NCBI RefSeq assembly: GCF_900220985.1 | Contig: NZ_OCPC01000007.1 | Coordinates: 41,194-105,193, forward strand | Direction: 5' to 3' | Length of the DNA stretch: 64,000 nt | Source of the DNA: Parahoeflea halophila | GTDB lineage: Bacteria; Pseudomonadota; Alphaproteobacteria; Rhizobiales; Rhizobiaceae | Part shown: positions 55,142 to 63,865 of the stretch, in pieces | Position numbering within the stretch: position 1 is the first letter of the stretch | Layout of the letters: every line of letters starts with the position of its first letter | Position numbers and translations under genes: made by a program | Notes under the pieces: model-generated | Told to the model about the DNA's origin: nothing | Database searches by the model: none | The model's input: only the letters and a program-made list of their open reading frames with translations

Positions 55142-56766
55142 GCCGCGACCTCATTCGTCTGTGACTGCTTGATAAGATCTGCCGCTTTTTCGGCGATCAT
55201 GATGACTGCGGCATTGATGTTGCCTGAAGGAAGATCCGGCATCACGGAGGCGTCCACCACACGCAGGCCGCCGATGCCACGGACCCTGAGCTCCGGATCG
55301 ACCACCGCGTCGGCATCGGTGCCGGCCCGGCAGGTGCCCGCCGGGTGGTGCACCGTGATGCACGTCTTGCGGATATGTTCGTCGATCTGCGCGTCGGTCT
55401 GACAGTCTGGGCCGGGGAAAAATTCCGCCTCGATAAACGGCTCCATCGACGGCTGCGCGGCAAGGTCGCGCGCCACCCGGAAACCGGCCCGAAGCGAGGC
55501 CCAGTCCTCTTCGGACGCGAGAAAGTTCTGGTGAATCAGCGGTGCGGCCATCGGATCGTTGGAAGCAAGTTTCACTGCGCCGCGGCTTTCAGGCTGTGTC
55601 GCCACGACGCGAGTTGCAAAACCATCAGGGAACGGCGCCTTGAAGGGCTCGAAATAGGGCCAGGCGGCAAGGGGCGCCGCGGTGAAGAGCAGTTGGACAT
55701 CCGGCAGGGGTCGCTCGGAGTCGCTCTTGAGGAAGGCTACGACACCACCGGGCACATCAGCCGAGAAGCCTTTTCCAGTCAGATAGGTCTTCACGAAATC
55801 GAGCCCGATCCGGTCTGCCCGCATCGTCTTGAGGAACGGGCCGGGTTCGCGCCGCCGATACATCAGGATGACCGAGACATGGTCCTGCAGGTTCTTGCCG
55901 ACGGAGGGAAGGTTGACGCGGGTCTGGATGCCCTGCGCCGCCAGTTCGTCGGCGGCTCCGATCCCGGAGAGCATCATGAGCTGTGGAGTGTTGATGACGC
56001 CGCCCGACAGCAGCACTTCCCTTTGCGCCGCGACAGTCTTCTCCGTCCCATTGTGATCGAGGATGACACCGGTAGCGCGATTGCCTTCCAACACGACGCG
56101 TTTGGCCATGGCGCCGGTCAGCACCGTCAGGTTCGACCGCTTCATGGCAGGGCGCAGATAGGCCGAGGCGGTGGAAGAGCGGCGCCCGTTGGAGATCGTC
56201 ATCTGCAGATGGCTGAACCCTTCCTGCGTCTCGCCATTATAGTCTTCAGTCTGAGGGTAGCCAGCCTGGCGGCTTGCTTCACGGAAGGCATCGATCAGCG
56301 GATCCTGATACTTGCAGTGTTGAGTGCTGAGCGGACCCGACCCGCCGCGCCAGGCGTTGGCGCCACCTTCCCAGGTCTCCTGCTTGCGGAAATAGGGGAG
56401 GACCTCGTCGTAGGACCAGCCGGTCAGGCCATTGGCCGCCCACCTGTCATAGTCTCCGCGGTTGCCACGCACATAGGCCATGGCGTTGGTCGAGGACGAT
56501 CCGCCGATGACCTTCCCGCGCGCGCATTCCACACTGCGTCCGCCGACATTCTCTTCCGGCTCGCAGAAATACATCCAGTCGTGGCGGCGTTCGGTGAGGA
56601 TCTTGCCCCATCCGAGCGGAATGTGGATCATCGGATCGCGATCCCAGCCGCCGGCTTCGAGCAGCAGCACGGTGCAGGTCGGGTCGGCGCTCAGCCGGTT
56701 GGCAAGCACACACCCGGCTGAACCGGCTCCGACAATCACGTAATCATAGCTTTCCGCGTGCGACAT
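55138..56766 (-). CDS. 4-Pyridoxate dehydrogenase (GMC oxidoreductase)
   Basis: 542 residues. FAD-binding [18 protein letters not shown] at the N-terminus and the GMC C-terminus with the catalytic His in [11 protein letters not shown], then [16 protein letters not shown]. It would oxidise 4-pyridoxate to 5-formyl-3-hydroxy-2-methylpyridine-4-carboxylate, a membrane-associated FAD step in M. loti. The other GMC protein in the window (61807-63369) fits pyridoxine 4-oxidase, leaving this role here. Coupled to the 5-formyl dehydrogenase gene. Choline dehydrogenase similarity is only family level. Confidence 0.82.
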   Translation of the reverse strand: MSHAESYDYVIVGAGSAGCVLANRLSADPTCTVLLLEAGGWDRDPMIHIPLGWGKILTERRHDWMYFCEPEENVGGRSVECARGKVIGGSSSTNAMAYVRGNRGDYDRWAANGLTGWSYDEVLPYFRKQETWEGGANAWRGGSGPLSTQHCKYQDPLIDAFREASRQAGYPQTEDYNGETQEGFSHLQMTISNGRRSSTASAYLRPAMKRSNLTVLTGAMAKRVVLEGNRATGVILDHNGTEKTVAAQREVLLSGGVINTPQLMMLSGIGAADELAAQGIQTRVNLPSVGKNLQDHVSVILMYRRREPGPFLKTMRADRIGLDFVKTYLTGKGFSADVPGGVVAFLKSDSERPLPDVQLLFTAAPLAAWPYFEPFKAPFPDGFATRVVATQPESRGAVKLASNDPMAAPLIHQNFLASEEDWASLRAGFRVARDLAAQPSMEPFIEAEFFPGPDCQTDAQIDEHIRKTCITVHHPAGTCRAGTDADAVVDPELRVRGIGGLRVVDASVMPDLPSGNINAAVIMIAEKAADLIKQSQTNEVAA

Positions 56767-56817
56767 GACTTTCCTGCTTTCAACTGAGACCCGGCACCCG
56801 GATCATCGAGAAGGCGG

Positions 56818-56844
56818 GAAACCCCAACCCATGGCCGGGGTTTC
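56818..56844. other. Intra-operon hairpin
   Basis: GAAACCCC (56818-56825) and GGGGTTTC (56837-56844) form an 8-bp perfect stem with an 11-nt loop in the 94-nt gap between the decarboxylase and 4-pyridoxate dehydrogenase genes. On the minus strand no T-tract follows, so it is more likely an mRNA processing or stability element than a terminator. Confidence 0.55.
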
Positions 56845-56860
56845 ACTTTCTTTTCCCGGG

Positions 56861-57586
56861 CTAGCTCAGCAACCCGGCCTGACGGAGCCTCATTGTCCAG
56901 TGATCCCAGCCACGGTCGATCTGGGCTCCAACAAGGTTGCCCGCTGTCTTGATCTCGCCTGGGGAGAGATACTCGATGTTGCCGATCTGCAACCCGGCCG
57001 TTTGCGCCTTTGCCTCCTGTTCGGTGTAGAAGGCACGGAAGACAACCTCGCGAACCGACCGGCCGACATTCACGACGCCGTGGCGGGCCATCAGCACCAC
57101 CGGAGAATCGCCCAGAGCCTCCGCAATGTCGGCGCAAACGTCTTTGCCTCCGCCGAAAAGGTCGGTTGCATCGCCATGCTTGTCACGGATTTCATAGACC
57201 GGCACCGCTTCGCCCAGAAACGCGCCCATGTGGGTTACCGGCCGCAATGGCTGATCGGTAAAGCAATAGGGCAGCACGGCCGGAGAGTGACTGTGGAGCA
57301 CGCACTGGACGTCCGGCCGTGCCTTGTAGATTTCACTGTGAATGTAGCGCTCGAGATAGGAAGGCCGGTTGTCGTCGGTCTCCCCTTCGAGGTTCAAACG
57401 CTGGATGTCGTCTGCCGTAATGTGACTGGGGGCGATTTTCTGCGCCAGGAAAAAGCTCTGCGGATCCTCGGGGTCACGGGCGCTGATATGCCCGAACGTG
57501 TCGAGGATGCCTTCATGCAGCAGAATTTTCGTGGCTGTAACCAGCTCCTCAAACACGGTTTGCTGGGCAGGTGTTGTGGCGGTCAT
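56861..57586 (-). CDS. 3-Hydroxy-2-methylpyridine-4,5-dicarboxylate 4-decarboxylase (class II aldolase fold)
   Basis: 241 residues. Class II aldolase/adducin domain: [10 protein letters not shown], metal-binding His residues in [12 protein letters not shown] and ARHGVVNVG. In M. loti the decarboxylase of the B6 route belongs to this family and needs Mn2+. It removes the 4-carboxyl group to give 3-hydroxy-2-methylpyridine-5-carboxylate. Position between the dehydrogenases and the ring oxygenase matches pathway order. Confidence 0.87.
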   Translation of the reverse strand: MTATTPAQQTVFEELVTATKILLHEGILDTFGHISARDPEDPQSFFLAQKIAPSHITADDIQRLNLEGETDDNRPSYLERYIHSEIYKARPDVQCVLHSHSPAVLPYCFTDQPLRPVTHMGAFLGEAVPVYEIRDKHGDATDLFGGGKDVCADIAEALGDSPVVLMARHGVVNVGRSVREVVFRAFYTEQEAKAQTAGLQIGNIEYLSPGEIKTAGNLVGAQIDRGWDHWTMRLRQAGLLS

Positions 57587-57649
57587 CTCAGGAATCTCCC
57601 AAATCGCGGCGATCGTGGCGGCTGATGGTCAAGGCTGTCACCTACCTCT

Positions 57650-58108
57650 TCACGTGTTTTCGTAAAGGCCAACGATCCTGTTCTGCTCAATGATGTTGTC
57701 GGCATATTTGGCAAGGAACTCTTCCCGGGTGGGCGTACCTTCAACCGTCGTGTCGAGAGCGTAGACCCAGAAATAGTAGTGATGCTTGCCGTGGCCTGCC
57801 GGTGGCTGAGGACCATAATACTGCATGTTCCCTGCACCATTCGGGCCCACGCGATACTTTTCCTGCGCGTCCGAGAGATCGGTTGCAGCGGGATCGATAC
57901 CGTAGACTGTCCAGTGCGTGAAGCCGTGAGCCAGCGGAGCGTCCGGATCGTGGCAGATCAGAGCCAATTCCTTGGTGCCGGCGGGGACACCGCTGACAGT
58001 CAGCTTGGGCAAGACGTTGCCCTTGTCGCCGGCATGTTCGTCGCGCATCATTGTGAGCGGCTCGAAGTCTGCGCATGTGATCTTGAGGTCTTTGATATTC
58101 AGAGGCAT
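57650..58108 (-). CDS. PEBP-family (YbhB/YbcL-like) protein in the B6 operon
   Basis: 152 residues from ATG 58106-58108, ribosome site GGAAGGA; the frame upstream is leader. Phosphatidylethanolamine-binding-protein fold: LALICHDPDAPLAHGFTHWTVYGI and HHYYFWVYALD are conserved, with Asp, His and Tyr lining the ligand pocket. It has no step assigned in the known pathway. Co-transcription between the decarboxylase and a DUF1185 gene suggests a role with a pyridine intermediate or enzyme, unproven. Confidence 0.85.
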   Translation of the reverse strand: MPLNIKDLKITCADFEPLTMMRDEHAGDKGNVLPKLTVSGVPAGTKELALICHDPDAPLAHGFTHWTVYGIDPAATDLSDAQEKYRVGPNGAGNMQYYGPQPPAGHGKHHYYFWVYALDTTVEGTPTREEFLAKYADNIIEQNRIVGLYENT

Positions 58109-58139
58109 TGAAGGCGTCCTTCCGTCACGTTCTATCTGG

Positions 58140-58730
58140 TTACTGGGCAGCCGCGAGATCCGCGACCGTCTTGCCGCCCACGCGGTGGTGGACACGCGGG
58201 CCGGTCGCCGCTGCGACGCAGATGAGGATTTCATCCGGCCGCGGGCCATCCGGCACCGCAAAGGTGATCGCATCATAATGCGACCGAATGTAAAGCTCGT
58301 CCTTGTGGGCCAGCGGGATGTCGATCGAAGTTCCGGCTGACGCGACCTTGGACACCGATGATATCCAGGCTTTTCCGCCCCCTACCTGGTCCCGCAAGGG
58401 GTTGCCGAATTCCGTGGTGATGCAGGCAACGACGTGCTCCTGCTCGCCATCGACGCCCGCGATACCACCCTTGCCGTAGCTCTCGGCCGAACGGCCACCG
58501 AGCAAAGCCGTTGCGCGTTCGCCCAGCGCGTTGCCGATCGACGCACTTGGACTGATTAGCTCAGAAAGATCGGCCTTGTAGGTCCCCACGAAGGGATTGC
58601 GGATAATGACGCCGACGGCGACCTTGATCAGCGGCTCGCCCGGCTCACCGCCGTCATGCCGGATTTCCTGCACGGACGAGTACCAGCCACGCACCTCATA
58701 GTGCTTCTCAACTTCGGCCGAATGGTTCAT
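58140..58730 (-). CDS. Amino acid synthesis (DUF1185) family protein in the B6 operon
   Basis: 196 residues from ATG 58728-58730, 6 nt after AAGGAG; the upstream ATG at 58736 is too close. KVAVGVIIRNPFVGTYKADLSEL, AESYGKGGIAGVDGEQEHV and ISSVSKVASAG mark the family, whose function is unknown despite its name. It lies between MHPC oxygenase and the PEBP gene, in the place where conserved B6 clusters carry unassigned genes. It may stabilise or isomerise an intermediate; no direct evidence. Confidence 0.85.
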   Translation of the reverse strand: MNHSAEVEKHYEVRGWYSSVQEIRHDGGEPGEPLIKVAVGVIIRNPFVGTYKADLSELISPSASIGNALGERATALLGGRSAESYGKGGIAGVDGEQEHVVACITTEFGNPLRDQVGGGKAWISSVSKVASAGTSIDIPLAHKDELYIRSHYDAITFAVPDGPRPDEILICVAAATGPRVHHRVGGKTVADLAAAQ

Positions 58731-58788
58731 TTTCATCTCCTTGGGAGCGCGCTGCCGCGGCGCGCGCAAGTGGTCTCACTGATTGCGG

Positions 58789-59937
58789 TTACTGGTTCTG
58801 CGGCCAGGAATAGACGCGCTTGATCGGGTCGTAGCGCGCCGCTTCCAAGGCCTCGTTGGTGAACATGTTGCCCTTCGACAGCGAGCGGTTGGCCGCATAC
58901 TCGCCGGACAGGTACTGGGTGTGGTCGGTAATCGGACGAATGCGCTTTTCCCAGGAGACAAGCGCGTCTTCGACCGACGACTGCTCGGCAAGATCCTGGG
59001 CAAGGCTAAACGCATTGACCATGGCGCAACCGGCACCTTGGGCGAGCGCCGGGCACATGGCATGGGCAGAATCGCCGACGAGCGCCACCTTGCCCTTCAC
59101 CCAGGTGTCGAGCTTTGTGGTCGCATACTTGTCGTAGCGGGCCTGCTGCAGCTTCGCTGCCTCAACCAGGCAGGGCTCAAGGAAGGGGAACATCTCGACC
59201 CACACTTCGAGGTCTAGCGGCACCTTTGATCCCCGCGGATCGGCGGCGGGCGCCATCAGGCCGAGATAGAGTTCGTCCTTGTTGCAGGGCGAATAGAGGA
59301 TTCGCTGAACACGCGGCTTGAAGTTCCACATGTCGATGGTGTTGTCCCAGTTTGCCTCGTCACCGAGCTTGTCCTTGAGACGCGGCACGATGAGACGAAT
59401 GATGCCGTCGGTGGAAACCCAGCGGTCCTGCTCGAAGCCCAGCGAGTCCCGGACCTTGGAACCGACGCCATCGGCGCCGACGATCAGGTCGGCTTCGAGA
59501 ACTTCGCCCGACTGAAGCGTCAGGCGGCCGTCCGCCTCCGCCGAAACGGCTTCGGAGTTGGTCCGCACGTTCACGCCGACCTCGCGGGCACGCTTCACCA
59601 GCGCGTCGTGCAGGTGCGCACGCGTCATGATGCGCCAGGGCAGGCCGTTGAAGGTTTCCTTGGATACCGACTGGTTGTGCATCCAGGTCTCGTAGGCCGG
59701 CGGCGTATGGGTGCCGTGCAGCACGTCATTGAGGGCGTCAATGCCCTCGAGCACCCGCAGGCCATTGTGCCAGAGATAGATGCCGGCGCCGAACGCGCGC
59801 AGCTCCGAATCCTTCTCATGCAACGTGACATCCCAGCCGTTCTGCCGAAGTGCGATTGCCGCCGTCAGGCCCGCAAATCCCGCACCGGCCACCTGCGCAC
59901 GAAGAGCTTTTCCGGATGTCTTGTTTATATTCGCCAT
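58789..59937 (-). CDS. 2-Methyl-3-hydroxypyridine-5-carboxylate oxygenase (MHPCO)
   Basis: 382 residues from ATG 59935-59937; the frame upstream is antisense-like to the next gene. FAD motif GAGFAGLTAAIAL, FGAGIYLWHNGLRVLEG, and GDSAHAMCPALAQGAGCAM for the second FAD region. The sequence agrees with M. loti MHPCO along its whole length from memory. The enzyme uses NADH and O2 to open the pyridine ring in one step to E-2-(acetamidomethylene)succinate. The downstream product enzyme is encoded just upstream in the same operon. Confidence 0.94.
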   Translation of the reverse strand: MANINKTSGKALRAQVAGAGFAGLTAAIALRQNGWDVTLHEKDSELRAFGAGIYLWHNGLRVLEGIDALNDVLHGTHTPPAYETWMHNQSVSKETFNGLPWRIMTRAHLHDALVKRAREVGVNVRTNSEAVSAEADGRLTLQSGEVLEADLIVGADGVGSKVRDSLGFEQDRWVSTDGIIRLIVPRLKDKLGDEANWDNTIDMWNFKPRVQRILYSPCNKDELYLGLMAPAADPRGSKVPLDLEVWVEMFPFLEPCLVEAAKLQQARYDKYATTKLDTWVKGKVALVGDSAHAMCPALAQGAGCAMVNAFSLAQDLAEQSSVEDALVSWEKRIRPITDHTQYLSGEYAANRSLSKGNMFTNEALEAARYDPIKRVYSWPQNQ

Positions 59938-59980
59938 AGTCCAATTCCTGTTGCGTACAAATGAGGCGGAAGACCCACAG

Positions 59981-60808
59981 TCAGGCATCGATGAAGTTTG
60001 TGATCGCCTTGAAAGTGATGTCCGGGGACACTTCGTTGACGTAGTGGTCCGCGCCGGGAACGACGACGACCGGGAGATCGGGTCGCAGGCCGCTGGTCTT
60101 CGCAAGCGCCTCAGCCGAAACGAGTTTGCTTTCGCCGCCCCGCATCAGCAGCACCGGCCTCTTGACAGTCCGGTACGCGGGGCTCAGGTCGGCGCGCAGG
60201 CCGGTGGCGATCTGCGCCATGGCGGACGGGGAAGCGAGGGGGCGCAGACCGTCGTCGGCCTCCTGGTAGCCGGTGACTGCCCTGATCTTGATGGCAGGTG
60301 CCGGAATGTTCGGATAACGGCCGGCGAGATAAGCCTCCACCGCTTCCTGATCCTTGAACACCTGATCGCCGGCGTTCACACGGCTCTCGAGCGCATCGAA
60401 AACCTCGGGTTCGATAAAGGGGGTGAAATCGATCGCCACGACGGAGCGTACGAGTTCGGGATACTTCGCTGCAGCCGTGACCGAATTGCGCGAGCCGAGC
60501 GAGTGACCGACCAGAATCGCCGGCCCGCGATCAAGCGTATTGATGAGCGCTGCGATATCCTCGGCGAAGTCGGCAGCCTCGTAACCGCTCTCCGGCTTGT
60601 CGCTATGTCCATGGCCGCGCTGGTCGACCGCGACAACGCTGAAACGATCGGCAAACCGCAGCGCCAGCGGCGCGAGGGTGCCGGAATTCGCCGTGATGCC
60701 GTGAAAGAACAGCATTAGCGGACCGCGCCCGGCCTCACGCACATTGAGCGTGATCCGACCGGTATCGATGCGTCGCACTTCCATCTGCTGGGAGGCGTTT
60801 GCTGCCAT
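59981..60808 (-). CDS. E-2-(acetamidomethylene)succinate hydrolase (alpha/beta hydrolase)
   Basis: 275 residues from ATG 60806-60808, close to the 278 of the M. loti enzyme; longer in-frame starts at 60850 and 60889 are less likely. Nucleophile in VGHSLGSRNS, oxyanion region FFHGITANSGT, Asp in VAVDQRGHGHSDKP, His in GADHYVNE. It hydrolyses the ring-opened product to succinic semialdehyde, acetate, ammonia and CO2, the last step. First gene of the operon that runs to dctP. Confidence 0.94.
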   Translation of the reverse strand: MAANASQQMEVRRIDTGRITLNVREAGRGPLMLFFHGITANSGTLAPLALRFADRFSVVAVDQRGHGHSDKPESGYEAADFAEDIAALINTLDRGPAILVGHSLGSRNSVTAAAKYPELVRSVVAIDFTPFIEPEVFDALESRVNAGDQVFKDQEAVEAYLAGRYPNIPAPAIKIRAVTGYQEADDGLRPLASPSAMAQIATGLRADLSPAYRTVKRPVLLMRGGESKLVSAEALAKTSGLRPDLPVVVVPGADHYVNEVSPDITFKAITNFIDA

Positions 60809-60906
60809 AGTCAGAACCCCCGGCTGTCTCTTCTTGTTGTCCCGGAGCATGACAGAAACAAACCAGTCGTCAAGTGGATTGTCAGACATTCTTTCAATCT
60901 TACGTA

Positions 60907-60934
60907 TTGACAGTAAGTGTGTTCCTGCTGTCAA
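60907..60934. promoter_or_regulatory. Divergent promoters with TTGACAG inverted repeat
   Basis: TTGACAG (60907-60913) and CTGTCAA (60928-60934) are a perfect inverted repeat 14 nt apart. Each arm supplies a TTGACA -35 for one direction, so the hydrolase operon (minus) and the gntR gene (plus) may use face-to-face overlapping promoters. TCAAAT at 60931-60936 could be the plus-strand -10. A FadR-type regulator binding here could control both. Confidence 0.5.
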
Positions 60935-60993
60935 ATTAACGCATGGTCGCGTATTGTACCGGGTTGGCGACCCTCAAACCGTGAGAACAAAAG

Positions 60994-61665
60994 ATGCCGC
61001 CAGATATGAACCTACGGATCTTGCCACGTACGGTGCAGCAGGAGACTGTCGACAAGTTGCGGCTGGCGATTTTCTCGGGTGTGTTCGAGCCCGGAAGCCG
61101 GCTGATTGAAAGCCAGTTGTGCGTCCAGCTCGGCATCAGTCGCCCGTCTCTGCGAGAAGCATTGCGGAGTCTCGCGGCAGAACGCCTGATCGATTTCGTG
61201 CCCAACCGGGGGCCGTCCATTCCAGCGCTCACCTGGGAAGACATGACCGCAATCTACGAGGTCCGCGAACTCTTGGAGGTCGAGGCTGTAGGACGCTGCT
61301 CCCAGCGCATTCCCGAAGAACAATTGTCGGAGCTCGAGAGAGCTTTGTCAGCTTTTGCGGAAGCGGCGTCGAGCAACAACAGCCTCGCCCGGGTTACGAC
61401 TGCAGCGGACTTCTACTCAATCATTCTTGCCAATTGCGGGAATCCCATTCTGGAGGAGATCCATCGGGGCCTGGTCGCCAGAATCAGCTTCTTTCGAGCC
61501 CGCTCGATGTCCCTGGAAGGCAGGGCACAACAGAGCTTTTCTGAAATGCAGGAGATTTACCAGGCGATTGCCTCAGGCGACGAAAAAGCCGCGCGCAAGG
61601 CGTCGAGAAAGCACATCCTGAAGGCAATGGCTGCTGCCAAGGAATCCATGGAAAGCGCCAGCTGA
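60994..61665 (+). CDS. GntR-family regulator, FadR/FCD subfamily
   Basis: 223 residues; ATG at 61006 is an alternative start. Winged helix RLIESQLCVQLGISRPSLRE, then an all-helical FCD domain with Asp/His-type ligand residues. It lies between the divergent hydrolase operon and pyridoxine 4-oxidase gene. Likely controls B6 breakdown in response to a vitamer or 4-pyridoxate. Effector not determinable from sequence. Confidence 0.9.
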   Translation: MPPDMNLRILPRTVQQETVDKLRLAIFSGVFEPGSRLIESQLCVQLGISRPSLREALRSLAAERLIDFVPNRGPSIPALTWEDMTAIYEVRELLEVEAVGRCSQRIPEEQLSELERALSAFAEAASSNNSLARVTTAADFYSIILANCGNPILEEIHRGLVARISFFRARSMSLEGRAQQSFSEMQEIYQAIASGDEKAARKASRKHILKAMAAAKESMESAS

Positions 61666-61806
61666 CTGTCCGCGACTGACTGCCAGAAACAAAGACAGTC
61701 AGAGCGCGATTGCGAAAAGAGGGATCCCGCGGGCGCTACACAGGATGTCGAGGCTTCCGGTCGGCTCCCGAACTCCTCGTCAGACGAAGAAGCGTTACCG
61801 GAATTG

Positions 61807-63369
61807 ATGATGAGCCAAGGCGGATCCACAGACAAACTTAACACCGACATTCTGATAATCGGCGGCGGTTCGGCGGGCGGACTGCTTGCGGCAAGGTTGA
61901 GCGAAGATCCGGCGTGCGAGGTCCTCATGATCGAGGCGGGAGAGGAGGCGACTGATCCAATTATCTGGATTCCCGCCGCCTGGCCGGCGCTTCAGGGCCG
62001 CAGCTACGACTGGGACTACGTTACCGAACCGCAAGCGTTTACTGCTGGAAGGGCTCACCATTGGGCGCGCGGACGCCTCGTCGGGGGATCGAGCTGCCTT
62101 CATGCCATGGGATACATGCGCGGCCATCCGGATGACTTCGCCCCGTGGGCCGAGGCGACCGCCGACGCGCGCTGGAGCTGGGAAGGGCTACTTCCCGCCT
62201 TCCAGGCCAACGAGAACCACGAGGTTGAAGGGCGCGACAGCGGCCCCCTCACCGTCCACAGGACCGACGCCGAAGCAAGCCCGCTCACACATGCCTTCAT
62301 TGCCGCCGGAGCCAGGCTCGGACTGCCGCGGCTTCAGGGTCACAATGAGGGCGTCATGATCGGCGTGACGCCGAACTCGATGAACATCCGTAACGGCAGA
62401 CGGGTGATGGTTGCCGATGCATGGCTTACGCGGGCGGTGCGCGCGCGGAAAAACCTGACCATCATGACCGGCGCCTTGGCCCGCAGACTGGTCCTGACCG
62501 GCAAGGCGGTTGAGCATGTCGAGATCACCAGCCGCGACGGCCCCGTTCTGATCGCGGCCGGCAAGGTGCTGCTGTGCGCCGGATCGCTGGAGGGTCCGGC
62601 CCTTTTGATGCGGTCGGGCATCGGGCCCCGGGACGTTCTCGATGCCGCGGACGTCGATTGCATTTTCGACATGCCGGAGATTGGCAAGAACCTGCAGGAT
62701 CATCTGCTCGGCGCGGGAAATCTCTATGCGACCCGCAAGCACCTGCCGCCCTCACGGTTGCAGCATTCCGAATCCATGGCCTACATGCGCGCGGAAAGCT
62801 TCACCGAAGGCGGCCAGCCGGAAATCGTGGTCGGTTGCGGAGTGGCGCCCATCGTCTCGGAACGTTTCGAGGCTCCTGCCCCGGGCGCGGCCTTCTCCCT
62901 CCTGTTCGGCGTCACCCATCCGACGAGTCGCGGCACTCTGGAGATCACCGGCCCGGAGCCCAACGACCGCCTGATTATCGATCCCGCCTATCTGTCAACC
63001 GAACGCGACCGAAAGCTCTTTCGCGCGGCACTCGAAGCTGCCCGCACGATCGGGCAGTCTCCAGAACTGGCGGAATGGCGCGATCAAGAGATCTTGCCCG
63101 GTCCGCTCGAAACAAGCGCGGAAGTCGACGCCTTCATTGCAAACGCGGCGATCACCCACCACCACCCGAGCGGCACCTGCCGGATGGGCAAGGACGATTC
63201 CGCACCCGTGGATGCCGATTTGCGGCTCAAGGGGCTCGACAATCTCTTCGTTGTTGACGCGTCGGTAATGCCCAGCCTGACCGCGGGTCCGATTCACGCC
63301 GCTGTTCTGGCGATCGCCGAAACCTTTGCCCGGACACTGTTCGACTCCAGAAAAGGAAGCCTGAAATGA
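61807..63369 (+). CDS. pno: Pyridoxine 4-oxidase (GMC oxidoreductase)
   Basis: 520 residues from ATG 61807; an ATG at 61810 and a TTG at 61804 are in the same frame. ILIIGGGSAGGLLAARLSED, PAAWPALQGRSYDWDY, HHWARGRL-GGSSCLHAMGY and the C-terminal ITHHHPSGTCRMGKD agree with M. loti pyridoxine 4-oxidase as I recall it. The FAD enzyme oxidises pyridoxine to pyridoxal with O2, forming H2O2. It follows the GntR gene by about 140 nt. Confidence 0.93.
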   Translation: MMSQGGSTDKLNTDILIIGGGSAGGLLAARLSEDPACEVLMIEAGEEATDPIIWIPAAWPALQGRSYDWDYVTEPQAFTAGRAHHWARGRLVGGSSCLHAMGYMRGHPDDFAPWAEATADARWSWEGLLPAFQANENHEVEGRDSGPLTVHRTDAEASPLTHAFIAAGARLGLPRLQGHNEGVMIGVTPNSMNIRNGRRVMVADAWLTRAVRARKNLTIMTGALARRLVLTGKAVEHVEITSRDGPVLIAAGKVLLCAGSLEGPALLMRSGIGPRDVLDAADVDCIFDMPEIGKNLQDHLLGAGNLYATRKHLPPSRLQHSESMAYMRAESFTEGGQPEIVVGCGVAPIVSERFEAPAPGAAFSLLFGVTHPTSRGTLEITGPEPNDRLIIDPAYLSTERDRKLFRAALEAARTIGQSPELAEWRDQEILPGPLETSAEVDAFIANAAITHHHPSGTCRMGKDDSAPVDADLRLKGLDNLFVVDASVMPSLTAGPIHAAVLAIAETFARTLFDSRKGSLK

Positions 63370-63779
63370 TCGACCAACGCCCCGAATTCCAGACAGAACA
63401 GTTTGAAAAGGGTCTGAAGATCCGGCGCGAGGTTCTGGGCGACGCCTATGTGGACCGCTCGATCGCGACAGCCGACGACGTCTCCGCTCCTTTGCAGAAA
63501 CTGCTGACAGAATGGTGCTGGGGCGAGATCTGGAGCCGCCCCGGTCTCGAACTCAAACTGCGCAGTGTTCTGAATTTGGGCATGATCATGGCCTTGAACC
63601 GGCCGGCGGAACTTAAGCTCCACCTTCGCGGCGCCCTCAACAACGGATTGACGCGTGAAGAGATCGTCGAGATCATCTTGCAATGCGCTATCTATTGCGG
63701 CGCACCTGCCTCGCTCGACGCCATGCGAACCGCGCAGGCAGTGTTCGCGGAATTAGACGCCGAGACAAATGCGCTCTGA
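63366..63779 (+). CDS. Carboxymuconolactone decarboxylase-family protein
   Basis: 137 residues, ATG overlapping the oxidase stop (ATGA). GEIWSRPGLELKLRSVLNLGMIMALNR and ILQCAIYCGAPASLDAMR are the CMD signature. Gamma-CMD family members include 4-carboxymuconolactone decarboxylase and AhpD-type peroxidase partners. No classic Cys-x-x-Cys of AhpD is present, as ILQCAIYC has a longer spacing. Coupling with an H2O2-forming oxidase hints at a role in the B6 route, not defined. Confidence 0.88.
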   Translation: MIDQRPEFQTEQFEKGLKIRREVLGDAYVDRSIATADDVSAPLQKLLTEWCWGEIWSRPGLELKLRSVLNLGMIMALNRPAELKLHLRGALNNGLTREEIVEIILQCAIYCGAPASLDAMRTAQAVFAELDAETNAL

Positions 63780-63865
63780 CTTCCGGCGTTGGTTTTCAGC
63801 GAGAACGAACCTCCAGACGGAAATCCGGACCCCTGGACGTGACCCGTTCCCCATTATGTCCGCGT

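Noticed and set aside
55138..56766. Choline dehydrogenase (betA)
   Set aside because: Only GMC family similarity; no betaine aldehyde dehydrogenase or BetI nearby, and the operon is B6 breakdown.
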